64,000 nt of DNA from Flaccisagitta enflata (Eukaryota > Chaetognatha > Sagittoidea > Aphragmophora). Below the pieces are notes generated by a model. That model searched no databases, was not told the origin of the DNA, and worked only from the letters and a program-made list of their open reading frames with translations. Position numbers and translations under genes: made by a program. Location: NCBI GenBank assembly GCA_965153355.1, contig OZ231128.1, positions 40,114,001 through 40,178,000 on the forward strand, given 5' to 3'. This document shows, one piece after another, positions 10,910-23,261 of the stretch. The first letter of the stretch is position 1; the number at the start of each line of letters is the position of its first letter.

Positions 10910-12540
10910 GGCTATTTGGGAAATTTGGTCAAAGTGCAAATTTTTTGCCCTAAACCAATCACATATATTGTGTAGAAGTCAAAAAAAGTTATAGAGCACA
11001 TTCGGAAAAGAATTGTCCACACAGAGCCGTAAAATGACGTAAAATGACGTAAAAAGGGCCTTTTTGACAGTTTTTCAGGATTTTTATGTTCACAAACAGC
11101 TGAAATAGGTGGCAAAACGGTCGAACAGTAATAGTTTGACTCTGAGACATATTTGTGCCAAAATTCAAATGAAGCCGTCATCATCCAGTGTCATTTTTTG
11201 CCGTAAAATGCCGTAAAAATGGCCATTTTCACAGTTTTTCAGGTTGTTGGTATGAAAAACCAGCTGTCAAAGGTGGCAAACAGTCAAACAGTATTGGTTT
11301 GACTCTGAGACATGATCATGCCAATAATCAAGTGAAGCTGTCATCATTCAGTGTCACTTTTTGCTGTAAAATGCCGTAAAAATGGCCACTTTCACAGTTT
11401 TTCAGGTTGTTGACGTTATAAAACAACTGTGAAAGGTGGCAAATGGTCAAACAGTATTAGTTTGACTCTAAGACTTATTCATGCCAAAATTCAAATGAAG
11501 CTGTTGTCATTCAGTGTCATTTTTTGCCGTAAAATGCCGTAAAAATGGCCATTTTCACAGTTTTTCAGGTTGTTGATGTTAAAAAAACAGCTGTAACAGG
11601 TGGCAAACAGTCAAACAGTATTGGTTTGACTCTGAGACATATTCATGCCAAAAATCTAGTGAAGCTGTCATCATTCAGTGTCATTTTTTGCCGTAAAATG
11701 CCATAAAAATGGCCATTTTCATAGTTTTTCAGGTTGTTGTCGTTTTAAAAGAGCTGTGAAAGGTGGCAAATGGTCAAACGGTATTAGTTTGACTCCAAGA
11801 CATATTCATGTCAAAATTCAAGTGGAGCTGTTGTTATTCAGTGTCACTTTTTGCTGTAAAATACTGTAAAAATGGCCATTTTCACAGTTTTTCAGGTTGT
11901 TGTCGTTTTAAAACAGCTGTGAAAGGTGGCAAATGGTCAAACAGTATTAGTTTGACTCCAAGACACATTCATGCCAAAATTCAAGTGAAGCTGTTGTTAT
12001 TCAGTGTCATCTTTTGCCGTAAATTGCCGTAAAAATGGCCATTTTCACAGTTTTTCAGGTTGTTGATGTTAGAAAACTGCTGTCATAGTTATCAAACAAT
12101 GAAAAAGTGATGGTTTGGCCTTGAGACATGCTCATGCCAAAAATCAAAAGAAGCAGTCATCATTCAGTGTCATTTTTTGCCGTAAAATGCTGTAAAAATG
12201 ACCATTTTCACAGTTTTTCATGTCGTTGACGTTAAAAAACAGCTGTTGAAGGTGGTAAATGGTCAAATAGTATTAGTTTGACGCAGAGACATATTCCTGC
12301 CAAATATCAACTGAAGCTGTTGTCATTCAGTGTCATTTTTTGCTGAAAAAATGGCCATTTTCACAGTTTTCCAGGTTGTTGATGTTCAAAAACTGCTGTT
12401 ACACTTATCAAACGATATTTACACACATCAATGCTCAAGCCACTGTCATTTGAAATTGTTTCTTAAAGTAATATTGTGAAAATGGCATTTTTGACAGTTA
12501 TTCCGAATAATTGTGTTCAAAAGCAAGTTGAATAACTATC
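10910..12540 (+). repeat. Satellite array, period about 164 bp
   Basis: The phrases TTCAGTGTCATTTTTTGCCG, TAAAAATGGCCATTTTCACA and TTTTTCAGGTTGTTG recur about every 164 bases from about 11186 (next near 11350, 11510, 11675, 11836, 12000, 12166 and 12322), with a degenerate first unit from about 10930 and decay after 12400. The roughly nine units differ by scattered substitutions. Short frames inside are repeat translations. Confidence 0.9.
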
Positions 12541-12764
12541 TATACTTAAAGATGAATTGATTTTTCTAGAGCTGAAGTATACTTAATGCATTATTTCATT
12601 TGTACTCAAGAAAACTACACAGTACAATTTTGAAAATTCTTCTGCTTGCCAAATTAGTTTGGATTTATGTGGAGCTTGTCGGTCAGTCTATCAGTCAGTT
12701 GGTCTGTCCATATCTGGTATGTCTGTCTTTATGTCAGTCTACCATTGCAAATGAATATTACAAA

Positions 12765-12995
12765 TTGCAAAAAATGACAAAAAATGGCTTAAAAGCTTGC
12801 AAATGCTTGCACGTGCTTGCATATGCTTGCACATGCTTGCAAATACTTTCAAATGCTTGCAAATGACAAAAAAATGACAAAAAATGACAAAAAATGGCTT
12901 AAAAGTGCTTGCAAACGGAAAATGCTTGCAAATGCTTGCAAATGACAGAAAAATGACAAAAAATGACAACAAATGACAAAAAATGGCTAAAAGAT
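12765..12995 (+). repeat. Tandem ATGCTTGCAA / AATGACAAAA short units
   Basis: Decamer-like ATGCTTGCAA and AATGACAAAA words alternate in two blocks separated by AAATGGCTTAAAAG. Confidence 0.85.
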
Positions 12996-13079
12996 GCGCG
13001 TAAATGGTGTTCTTCCCATATCAATTTGCGTTACCCGTCTAATTGTAGACCCACAACACAGAAAATGAAAAAATTTATC

Positions 13080-13600
13080 ATTTTTTGAGCATTAACAGGT
13101 AGAAATACAGAATGTGGCCATTTTAGCCCATTTTTGGCCTGTTTTTGGCCTGTTGCGACCCTGGTATCAGTGTCTGGACCTCTCATGAGTGTTTTTGTCC
13201 TAGTTATGACGAGTTGGAGTGAGCTTAGCAAAAAAATTTGTGCAGATTTTGGCAATTTTAACCCATTTTTGGCCGGGTTTTGGCCTGTTATGGCTCTGGT
13301 ATCAGTATCAAAAGCTCTCAATGAAAATATTAGTCCTCATTATGACTGGATTGAGTTTGAACAACAAAAAAAATTGAATAACAATGATTTTTTGGATGAA
13401 GTTGCAGATTTTGGCCATTTCAGCCCAACTTTGGCCTGTTTTTGGCCTGTAATGGCCCCGGTATCAATGTCTAAACCTATCAATGAATACAGTTGACCCA
13501 ATTGTGACAAGATTGAGTGAGGTGATTGGAAAAATTGTAATTTACAGCGATTTTTTAGATGAAAATGCAGATTTTGGTCATTTTAGCCTATCTTTAGCCT
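13080..13600 (+). repeat. Diverged tandem repeat, about 145 bp
   Basis: The phrases TTTTGGCCTGTTATGGCTC, GGTATCAGTGTC and ATGAAAATGCAGATTTTGG recur three to four times. Further units continue after the inserted family B copy, at 14150-14480. Confidence 0.75.
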
Positions 13601-14154
13601 TTTTGGGCAGCGGCCCCAAAGGGGACGAAGTCCTGTAGAACACAGGGGGACTTTCGTTCGTTCGTTCGTCCGTCCGTTTGTTCGTTCGTCCGTTCGTCCG
13701 TCCGTCCGTCCGTCCGTCCGTTCGCTCATCCCCCCCTATCAGGCCCCTCAGGCCTCATATCTGGCCTCTCAGGCCTCAAATCTGGCCTCTCAGGCCTCAA
13801 ATCTGGCCTCTCAAGCCTCAAATTTGGCCTCTCAGGCCTCAAATCCAGCCTCTTAGGCCTCAAATCCAGCCTCTCAGGCCTCAAATCCAGCCTCTCAGGC
13901 CTCAAATCCAGCCTCTCAGGCTTCAAAACCGGCCTTTCAGACCTCAAATCCAACCTCTCAGGCCTCAAACCTGGCCTCTCAGGCTATAGCATCTCATCCA
14001 CTTGTTCAGGCAGGACAAACGAAAGTCCCCCTGTGTTCTACAGGACTTCGTCCCCTTTGGGGCCGCTGCCCTGCTTCCCCTCACTCCAATTCATAATCAC
14101 TCAAAGCAGGGCAACGGGTATCGCTGACCACATATTGCCCTTGGGCGACCTGTT
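13600..14154 (+). mobile_element. Family B element with 18-bp array, inserted in a tandem repeat
   Basis: The arms start TTTTGGGCAGCGGCCCC and AAAGGGGACGAAGTCCTGTA, with the exact inverse at 14020-14070. Between them are CGTT/CGTC tracts and about 14 units of CCTCTCAGGCCTCAAATC. The right end, GGGCAACGGGTATCGCTG, matches other family B copies. The element splits the 145-bp repeat (13080-14480). Confidence 0.85.
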
Positions 14155-14480
14155 TGGCCTGTTAAGGCTCCGGTATCAGTGTCCAAAGCTCTCAATGGGT
14201 ATATTTGACCTAGTTCTGACTGGATTTAATGAGATTGGCAAAAAAAATCGGAATAATAATGATCGGTCTGATGAAAATGCAGATTTTGGCCAATTTAACC
14301 AATTTTTTGCCTGTTTTTGGCCTGATATGACCCTGGTTTCAGCGTTCAAGGCTCTAAATGCGTATATTTATCCTAATTCTGACCTAGATTGAGTGTGATT
14401 GGCTAGAAAATTCTAAGTAACTCTGATATTTTTGGAAAAAATGCCGTTTTGGGCTATTTTGACCCATTTTTGGCCTATTT
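14155..14480 (+). repeat. Continuation of the 145-bp diverged repeat
   Basis: The phrases TTAAGGCTCCGGTATCAGTG and TGAAAATGCAGATTTTGGCC match units left of the inserted element. Confidence 0.7.
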
Positions 14481-15694
14481 TTGACAATATAAGAACTTTG
14501 TATGGCCACCAGATTCTTGTGGACAGTGTATTTATTACAGTTCTTGATAGGCTTAATTGAAAATTTCTGCCAAGGGACAACAGTGGACTCTAAGTAGCCA
14601 AAAAACGCATTTTTACCCCAAAATTGGCAAAAAAATGGATTTTTGAGCGGGGAGCTCAAAAAATTTTCAAAAATGGATGCCAGATTTGTGTTCAGCACGA
14701 AAAAATATGTCAGGATGATAAGGTTCCAGAGCTTTTTGGCAATTTTAGACCTACACTTTAGTTTCTGCCGTTAAGCTCCCTGATTATGACTGAATTTTGA
14801 CATGTGAGCATTTATGCCCTTAAATGACCGATGTTCCGCCAGGTTCCTCAAGTTTTGAAAGTGGTCCAAGACTCTACCCTAATAGGGCTTTCAAATCATA
14901 AAAAAAATTGGTGGGGTTTCTTGGGGCAATATAAGTTCCAGACCTACTTTTCATGAATTTTTTACCCCAAAAATATCTAAAATGTAGCATTTTTAAAAAT
15001 ACCCCAATAATTTGTCAATTTTTGGACAATTTTTTTTTCCTAGCTGATAGAACTACTCAAGACCGAGCCAGCAAAAAAAACCGCATGTCTTCATATGGAT
15101 TTTTGAGCCCACAATGAAAAAAAAACGGTGAAAGGAAAGGAGAAAAATGGTCGAAATTTCGATGCAAAAATTTCGCTGTTTTTCAACTTCTGAAAGCTCG
15201 TGAGGCCACAAAAATCGATAAAATCGGCTAATTTTTTTTGATTGGTCTTAGTTTATGTTTTTCCTTGCCACTAGAATCAATTTTGATACCAAAATCGCAA
15301 TTTTGATTTTTGACCCCCCAAAGTTGAGGGTGTTAACGCTAATCGTACAGATAAGGCACAGTGTGTGAGATGGGAGAGATAGACGGTTTTAACTGTGGAT
15401 CAGCATAGACCATATTACTCCCGGACTCGCTCCAGGGCTCGCTTTCGCGCCATGAATATACAAGGTAGGGGCGAGAGAAAAGAAGAATATTGTCTGCTTC
15501 ATGTCTTATGTACACCACATTTTATGGCTCATTATCCCGCCTATAGAATATCAGATGGAAAATACGCTAGGCAGTTTTTTTTCTCAGTTTTTTTTATTCC
15601 CGTTCGGTTTTGTTGTCCGTTTTATGATGCAGATAAGAGGAGAAAGTATGAACAGTCTATGGACATTAAGGTATTTGTAGATACGTCAGCAGTT
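14481..15694. other. Unassigned non-coding sequence
   Basis: T-rich sequence with no recognisable gene. A donor-like site CAAG|GTAGGG at 15463 follows a short Arg-rich frame, but that frame has no supporting acceptor. Confidence 0.45.
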
Positions 15695-15699
15695 AGGCA

Positions 15700-15880
15700 T
15701 ATCTCAACCCGTTGAAATCTCTCATTCTGGCACATTTCAACGCGTTGAGATCTCTCATTCTATTAAGATGAATCTTGAACATAAGAGATCTCAACGTGTT
15801 GAAATGTGCCAGATTGAGAGATCTCAACGGGTTGAGATATGCCAGAATGAAGGATCTCAACGGGTTGAGATATGCCAAAC
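15700..15880. repeat. Cluster of TCAACSSGTTGA dyads arranged as a larger inverted repeat
   Basis: Near-palindromic cores TCAACCCGTTGA, TCAACGCGTTGA, TCAACGTGTTGA and TCAACGGGTTGA (twice) occur in a fixed frame of GAGATCTC and ATGTGCCAG/CTGGCACAT words. The left half (15700-15765) is inverted in the right half (15783-15876). Confidence 0.85.
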
Positions 15881-15884
15881 TGCT

Positions 15885-16548
15885 GACATATATGTACAAA
15901 AACCGTTTTGTCCACTGACTGAAGGCTTGTGAGGAAAAGAAAAGAATCTCGGTAAATTCTGAATGCGACATTATGTAAAGTCGTATAGAATTTTTCATTC
16001 ATGCATTTTTTAGTCAATTTTTTGTCTATCCTTTCATTGGTGGGTCAAAGACTCAGAACGCATCTTTTGGACAACTTGGCCCTGATCCGTCATCACACCA
16101 AATCCAGAATGTTTGGTTTGGAGCAACGGGGCTTTTCCTCCTCACATTCTTATTCACTCATCTCTCATGTAATTTTTCTTTTCTAAGTCGGCCATTGACC
16201 TATTTGCACTTGCGATTCTATATGATTGGTGTACGATAATCATTATTTTAGATAATCAATTTCGAACATCTTGTGCTTTAGCTTGGTTTCCTTTCTATCT
16301 ATTTATTTTTCCCATTTCTTATTTGTTCTCTTCATATCAAAGATAAGCCACATCTGTCACCAAGTTTCTGACCATAATTTACTTTATCGTGACCAAAAAT
16401 TGAAAAAAAACTTCATTCTATCAGTAGAATAGGAAAATTTTGATTGCCAGCAGTTGCCATGGAGAAAAATGGTTCAAAAAATAGATTTTGTCATTTGTGC
16501 ACTTTGAGGGATATTCAGCATATAAATATTGCTGCAACTCTAACATAC
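15885..16548. other. Unassigned AT-rich sequence
   Basis: No gene or repeat family recognised. Confidence 0.45.
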
Positions 16549-16589
16549 TAACAGGGTATGCAAAAAGATTCGCACTCAGTGTAATGCTT

Positions 16590-16775
16590 AACAAGGCCAG
16601 ATACACGGCTACCGAAGTCGCGTGCGGGTGGGCAGGGGCCATATTTGAGGTCACCAGACCATTTGGGTAGGAGCAGGGAGGTCAAAGTAATAAAATCATA
16701 AAAAAAGTAAAGTGTGACCAACCGACCAACCGACGGACAAAGCGGGTTGTAGAGTAGCGTGCACGCGACTAAAAA
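16590..16775 (-). mobile_element. Family A element, AGTCGCG subfamily
   Basis: AACAAGGCCAGATACACGGC at one end, then GTCGCGTGCGGGTGGGCAGG, ACCATTTGGG, GTAAAGTGTGACC, an ACCGACCAACCGACGG tract and AGTAGCGTGCACGCGACT before an A-run. It is a close relative of 60786-60978. Confidence 0.9.
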
Positions 16776-16833
16776 CCATACTTCTTATACGAGTTATGAG
16801 TTGAAATTTGAACCAAAGTATCCCAGTTAAATA

Positions 16834-17450
16834 ACGGGTGATCAGCCAGAATTGAGTAAATCTATGATGCCTTTACTCTTAAACTACAAAAGCAAATTAG
16901 TTGGGGATGGTCTAGAATTGAAGAGAATTGCTGAACGTTTGCTTATATAAAAAGAAATAGCTCCATAATGTTAAAGAAACGGCCTTCTAAGTTTTATTTC
17001 AGTTTAAGTCGATTTGGAAAAGTGGCACAATTTTGCGCAGAATCCTCATCTAATGTCAAGTCATTTATTTTTTAGTAGAGATATTTAAGGCAGGAAATTG
17101 CGGTTCTTATGATTTTCTTTTCATAACTTGATCAAAAACTTGTCAATTTGGCACCATAGAATGGATTTTAGCTGAACTCAATCGACAGAAATTCTGAAAA
17201 CACCAAGGAAATTGAGTAAATGGGAAAAAGTCAATTGTTCAAGTTACTCTAATTTTGGCACCAATTCCTGATCTTGGAAAAAAGCATCTACAGCCATTAC
17301 TTGCGAGCCTTTTGAGCTACAATATCCATCTTTGGCTTAAAGTAAACGTTCATTAATTTTCCTTGTAATAAACTATTGCCCAAGCTTCAACTAACAGTTG
17401 GTCAGTCTCAGCATCCAAAAAGATTTACTAACTTCCGGCTGATCACCTGG
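16834..17450. mobile_element. TA-flanked small inverted-repeat element
   Basis: The left end ACGGGTGATCAGCCAGAATT is mirrored by the right end, whose reverse complement reads CCAGGTGATCAGCCGGAAGT. Both arms continue to GTAAATCT. TA flanks both sides (16832-16833, 17451-17452). There is no coding capacity. Confidence 0.75.
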
Positions 17451-18129
17451 TATACTAAAAGTAGAAATCAAGAACAGCTGATACAATTTCAATACATGGC
17501 CAAGATGTTTATCTAAAAAAAAACAAAAATAAGATTTTGACAGGATTCTATTGACAGAGCTGTATTTACTAAAACAAGAAAGTTATAACTACCTCAGTGG
17601 CCCCTACATGGATTGTTTTGGAAGAAATGCATCAAGGGGAGATGGTTGGGTCAAGCAGGAAGGGTTTCAGTCAATAAAAAATGATACATCAATTGAATTT
17701 AGACAAGATGTAGATATTTATTAATAGGAAAAAATTGTTTTGTAACATTCCAGTTATGTGTTTATTAGTCTAAAAATGTACTCTGCTGTCTACCATACCT
17801 ACATTATCTCTTCATCCAAAGAATGAAAATAACCTAATCTTCAACTTTGAGCATTAGTTTGAAAGAATTTCCCAAATTCTAGGTGTCATTTTAGAACAAA
17901 TGATAACGAGTGCGGATTTTTTTGCACACCCTGTTATCCAACAAAGATTGCATTCAAATTTAAGTGATCAGCATTATCCAAAAAGCATTCATGCTTAGCA
18001 CAATTTTCCAATCAAGGTCATTTTGTCACAACAGTTTCTTGTACTCCATTGCCATATACGGGGGAATGGTGGAATATAAAGTACAATATTTTCCTAAAAA
18101 TCGTTGCCAGGCCTAGTATTTCTTTGAAG

Positions 18130-18130
<1 letters not shown>

Positions 18131-18173
<43 letters not shown>
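18131..18173 (+). repeat. (CT)n tract forming the polypyrimidine run of exon 2
   Basis: About 21 CT units, followed by ATTTTTTGTTTCTCCGAAG, lead directly into the exon 2 acceptor, so the microsatellite may serve as the polypyrimidine tract. Confidence 0.85.
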
Positions 18174-18181
<8 letters not shown>

Positions 18182-18193
18182 GTTTCTCCGAAG

Positions 18194-18340
18194 AATGCAA
18201 TTGGCTTTTGAATGGACAAAACATCAACAAACAAATGGAATTAGAAAATAGAGCCATGTTTGACATGGCAAAATCTACTGAATTCGTTTGGTATTATGAA
18301 TCGTATTCACATTACGTGTTGGTTGCTCGAATTAGGGTTG
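18194..18340 (+). CDS. Exon 2: first half of V-type Ig domain
   Basis: The acceptor TTTCTCCGAAG follows a (CT)n tract and the donor is GTTG|GTGCAG. The exon starts and ends in phase 1. The frame reads from ECNWLLNGQNI through MELENRAMFDMAKS to EFVWYYESYSHYVLVARI. The VWYYE segment fits Ig strand C with its core Trp, and YVLVARIR fits strand C'. The usual strand B Cys is not where expected: AMFDMAK has Met at that position, although a Cys occurs earlier in ECNW. Joining to exon 3 through G|GT gives RVGDDPFDKSVD, which continues strand C'-D. The donor positions +3 to +6 are not ideal. The reading and the phase fit are seen directly; the Ig assignment rests on the whole exon 2-4 string. Confidence 0.7.
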
Positions 18341-19227
18341 GTGCAGTGTAGGTCTCTTGATTGTGATTTTGTTCTGAGCAGAAATAATTGAGCACTAAAA
18401 TCTTCCTACTGTTTTCTCATAGATTACGATGACTAGCTCATCGTTACGAATACAATGACTAGCTCATCGTTTAAGCTTCAAGGATCGAAAAGAAAAAGTT
18501 CTTTATTTTCTTAATGTTCCCATTGTTGAAGCTTCAAGATGTAATAAAAAAGATAGAAAAGTCAGAAATCCTTTTGACAGTTTCAAAAGAAAAAAAGATT
18601 TCTAGAATTATTTAGAATAAGGTTGGTATATATCACATCGGTACAGGATAGTGCACATGCTACTCTCTAATCATTTCCATAATATCGGCAGTTTCCGGCA
18701 TGTGTTAAAGGAAAATAGTTAATATATATATGAATAATGGCAATTCCACTGCCATTCTTTCCTGATTCCCCCCTCCCCCCATTCAAACGATTCCTCAATA
18801 GAATCCGCCCCTGCATTTAACAAGCGCCCACGCATTTGAAGGAGACAAGAAAAGAATCGATTAAATTGCCTGGTCGGTCGATCCGTCTGATACTTTACAG
18901 CACGTCGGGTTTTTTCTTTTATGGGAGATAACGTTCTCATGTTCCGAACAAGCGATCGTATCATGAATTATCGGGGAAAAACTGAATTTGTTGAGTAATC
19001 AAATCTCGACGATCGGAAATTCTATTCATGAAGCTGAGGCATGACGCAAATGCAAATAGTGAAAAGGGTCTTGTATCACTGCCGAGCACAGCACACTTAA
19101 CCGGATATCGAAGTCTCTAAGCTATAACTAATGATTTTCTTTACGTTTATTCACTTTACTGTAGTTCGTGGCTAAAGTAAGGGGGAATAACTACAGATGA
19201 ACTAGGCTGGATACAAGGTCAGTAATA
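18341..19227. other. Intron 2, unassigned sequence
   Basis: Nothing recognised except a short tandem CGATGACTAGCTCATCGTT-like repeat near 18425-18470. Confidence 0.5.
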
Positions 19228-19616
19228 CCACTTGAATCAAACAAAAAGACGCACCTATCTATTAATTGATAAAACAGATAAAAAAACCAATTTTAGCTAT
19301 TTTCAAGAAAGACATTTTGAAAGATTTTCAAAAAATCTTTCATTTTAGACCAATCCCAGATCTGTATCTCAACCAGTTTAGGAGCACTACTTTGCTAAAA
19401 TGCACTTTTTCAAAGGGATTGCGAAACTGAAATGAGCAACGTTTTTACTCAAACTGATGCCATTTCTAAACGAAAAAAGATAGCAATACCAGATTGGCGC
19501 CAAATGAAAGTACTTTCAAAGGGCTTCAAAATGACCTAAGATTTTCTATAGTTTTTTGAAGATTTATTGGCTAAATTAACCATTTAAAAGTGCGTCTTTT
19601 TTTTTTATTCGCGTGG
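19228..19616. mobile_element. TA-flanked element, sibling of 25263-25615
   Basis: The ends are CCACTTGAATC and, inverted, CCACGCGAATA, each followed by A-rich sequence and AGACGCAC. TA lies on both sides. The interior shares CCAATCCCAG, TCTGTATCT, ATGCCATTTCTAAACGA and ATACCAGATTGG with the copy at 25263-25615. Confidence 0.75.
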
Positions 19617-20480
19617 TAAGTCGCTTGCAATTTAGCGAGGGCAGTGATGCGGATTGCAGGGGCAGTAATACAGGTTGGCAGGGGCTGTGTTGTTGACAAG
19701 CGATCAAAAATTAAAGGAAGTAGAAGTGGTTTTATTAAACGGGACAAACAGGGAGTCTTACTATTATACTAACATTTTTTGAAAACCCTTTTTGAAAGCC
19801 GTTTTTTCTGTAAGAAAGATATAAGATAGTCTTTTTTATAAGCTAGATATAAAATAGTTTTGTTTAACATTTCATTTGCAACGCGAGAAGCCGCATGTAC
19901 ATGTAAACTCAGAGAAAATGCTAGAAGAACAAAATGACTTGGGATGGTAGGAAATGTGGAAATGAATATGTTTAGTAAAGCTGTATAGACAAAGCGAAAT
20001 TGGACAAAGCAAAATTGGCGGATTAGACTTAAAAGGCGTATGATTCAATGAAAGTAAACAGACCGACGATTTGACGTCATGACGGACAAAAACAGACACA
20101 GACGCATCCTAGCAGTTAGTAAAGACGCGGACGCTTCGTTTGTCTCATGTACATCTTAAGGAATTTCCCTCCCATTTTAATTCTTTTTTCCCCTCTGCCG
20201 TTTCCCCCTTTTCCTTCTTCTTTTTCGCTTCGGCGCATTTTACAGGAAGCACTATCTCTTTCCGATGCTTCTCTCCCCGAAGACCGCCCGTCTGGATAAA
20301 GCTTTCTGGTGTCCTTTTTCAACATTTTATCTCTCTGGGTGAGTTGTTAGGGTTTTTTTTTTTCTATTTCCACCGTTAAAGGATTTTTTTTTTTGCTTTA
20401 GCGGATTTTTTTCATTTTTTTTTTCATTCCAGTTTTTTTTTCCCAGAAAGGAATAAAATTTCAAGCTCTCCCCCGCCTCT
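19617..20480. other. Unassigned, T-rich toward the right
   Basis: No gene recognised. Several T-runs lie at 20340-20450, next to a large GA array. Confidence 0.5.
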
Positions 20481-20485
20481 TAAAG

Positions 20486-21310
<825 letters not shown>

Positions 21311-21444
21311 CAAAGGGACAAACATCTACTTGATCAATATCCAATTCAAGTAATCTACTGCACAGAGACAAACAGTTTCAGTCTGAGAGGAACCGAGGCA
21401 AAGTTCTATTCGCGCAAATATCATTAGTCGCCATCGAAGCAATT

Positions 21445-21627
21445 GTGAACAGGTGGGCAGGGGCAGTGATAAAAGAAGGCTAACCAGGCAATTGGGCAGG
21501 GACAGTAATGCAAAAACGGACCAAAGGGCTAAGACGCTGAAAAAGCTAAGCGTCATGGACCAACCGACCGAATATCCGACCGACGGACATAGCGGGTTAG
21601 AGAGTTGCGTGCACGCTACTAAAAAAA
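21445..21627 (-). mobile_element. Family A element, degenerate end
   Basis: It contains AGGTGGGCAGGGGCAGTGAT, CAATTGGGCAGGGACAGT, a CCAACCGACCGA tract, ACATAGCGGGTTAGAGAG and a worn hairpin TTGCGTGCACGCTACT before an A-run. The AACAAGGCC end is not clear. Confidence 0.65.
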
Positions 21628-21921
21628 GAATCGTAAAATTACTATCTTGCTAATAAGTATAACATCTGAAAAAACGCCTTAACTTTGGAACAGTGGTAAG
21701 CCTAAGCGATTAAAGTTACAATTACCAGATTGGTCGCAATTTAATGAGTTAAAACGAATATTCAAAATGAGACCAACCTGGTAATTATAGCTTTAATTGT
21801 TTAAGAGCAACATTCTTTCAAAGTTGATGCTTCTTTTGAGATGGTGATATATTTATTAGCAAGATAGTATCGACTGATAAGAAGGAATCCATAAATACCT
21901 ATAAATACGATAAGATACAAA

Positions 21922-22085
21922 AACAAGGCCGTATACACGGCTACCGAAGTCGCGTGCGGGTGGGCAGGGGCAGTAACGCCAAAAACCGCCCGTAAATACC
22001 GAAAAAATCTAACGGAGATCGACAGACCGACCGACCGACCAACCAACATAGCGGATCATAGAGTCGCGTAGCACGCGACTAAAAA
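21922..22085 (-). mobile_element. Family A element, AGTCGCG subfamily
   Basis: AACAAGGCCGTATACACGGC at one end and AGTCGCGTAGCACGCGACT plus an A-run at the other, with a CCGACCGACCAACC tract between. Confidence 0.9.
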
Positions 22086-22717
22086 TGGATATGATGTGCA
22101 TTTTTCTCTTCGAATGACGCCTTATTGATGCGGGTGCGGGGCGGTGTTGCTGAGGGTTGGAAAAAATCCCAAAGACCAAAAATGCTCGTTCAGATTGTCT
22201 GACGATCTAAACATCTGAGTTCAAACTTGTAAAACTAGATATTGTTAAACTGTTTCAATAAGAAGGTAACTCTCATTGATAGCATCCTCTTAAGCGTAGA
22301 GTGTTCCATCTCATTTCAAGAGGAGTCTCACAGACGATTGGGTTGGTAAAAAGCCTTCTGCGCGCGGAGTGGATTAAGTGTCCAATCAGAGTGAGTTTCC
22401 GTAAATTGCCTCAAGAGGTCTCCGTCCTGCCCACCTGAGCTTTGGAAAAAAAGTGAGGAAGAAAGGGAGAGAAGAAAAAAAGTGTCTAGAAAGAGCCACC
22501 GAGAAATAAAAGGTGGGACGTGAGAAGGAAATCACATTCGAGATATGGAAAGAAGTTCTAATTCCTTCATATCCGCTTTTATAGAACATAAGACAAAAAA
22601 GTAACATAATTGACTTGAAAATTGTTCTGATCCCATTACTTCTGTTTTCTTTTCAATTTTATATCATCATTTCTGTTTCCTCTCTTTCTTGTATAGTTTT
22701 CCGTTTCATTTCCGCCC
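22086..22717. other. Unassigned non-coding sequence
   Basis: No feature recognised. Confidence 0.45.
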
Positions 22718-23074
22718 TTTTTGGGCAGCGGCCCCAAAGGGCCGATGTCCCGTAGGACACAGGGGTGAACCATTACGTACGTCTGTCCATCTGTCTGTCC
22801 CCCCCCTGAGGCCCCTCTCAGGCCCCAAATTAGCCCTCTCAAGCCCAAAATCAGCCCTCTCAGGCCAAAAATCAGTCCTCTGAGGCCCAAAATTAGCTCT
22901 TCAAGGCCCTAAATCAGCCTTGTCAGGACAGACATACGTAATGGTTCACCCCTGTGTCCTACAGGACATCGGCCCTTTGGGGCCGCTGCCCTGCTCTCAC
23001 ACCACTTCTTCAGCTATCACTCCAAGCAGGGCATCGGGTACCGCTGACCATGTGCAATCCTTGGATGACTTGTT
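22718..23074 (+). mobile_element. Family B element, GATGTCC subfamily
   Basis: TTTTTGGGCAGCGGCCCC, AAAGGGCCGATGTCCCGTAG and ACACAGGGGTGAACCATTAC form the left arm. The same words return inverted at 22935-22990. The centre has about seven units of CCCTCTCAGGCCCAAAAT type. The right end reads GGGCATCGGGTACCGCTGAC, then CCTTGGATGACTTGTT. The flanking sequence is a family A fragment, so this copy may have landed in one. Confidence 0.9.
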
Positions 23075-23085
23075 AGCTTCTGTAT

Positions 23086-23261
23086 ATGAGGCTTTGTCCG
23101 TCCGTCCGTCCGTCGGTCCATCCGTCCATGATGATCACATTTTTTGATGCTGCAGTTGTGATTGTCTGTGTGTGATTGTGTGTGGGGTGGGCGAGGGTGT
23201 GGATAGGGGTTGTACGCCTCTGCCCACCTGTTCGCAACGATATTTTAACCCCGCGACACAG
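23086..23261 (+). mobile_element. Family A fragment (5' truncated)
   Basis: ATGAGGCTTTGTCCGTCCGT, a GTCC tract, GTGTGGGGTGGGC, GCCTCTGCCCACCTGTTCGC and ACCCCGCGACA match the arrangement at 57001-57228. The hairpin head is missing, next to the family B insertion. Confidence 0.6.

Larger units (their letters stand above)
16551..17934. mobile_element. TA-flanked inverted-repeat element hosting two insertions
   Basis: The left end ACAGGGTATGCAAAAAGATT continuing CGCACTC at 16551 is mirrored on the right: the reverse complement of 17908-17934 reads ACAGGGTGTGCAAAAAAATC continuing CGCACTCG. Both ends abut TA (16549-16550, 17935-17936), as in Tc1/mariner-type transposition. Inside are a family A copy (16590-16775) and a smaller TA-flanked element (16834-17450). 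No transposase frame is visible. Confidence 0.75.

Noticed and set aside
15395-15463. Possible exon ending CAAG|GTAGGG in phase 1
   Set aside because: The frame is Arg-rich with no Ig features, no good acceptor, and the entry phase does not fit exon 1.
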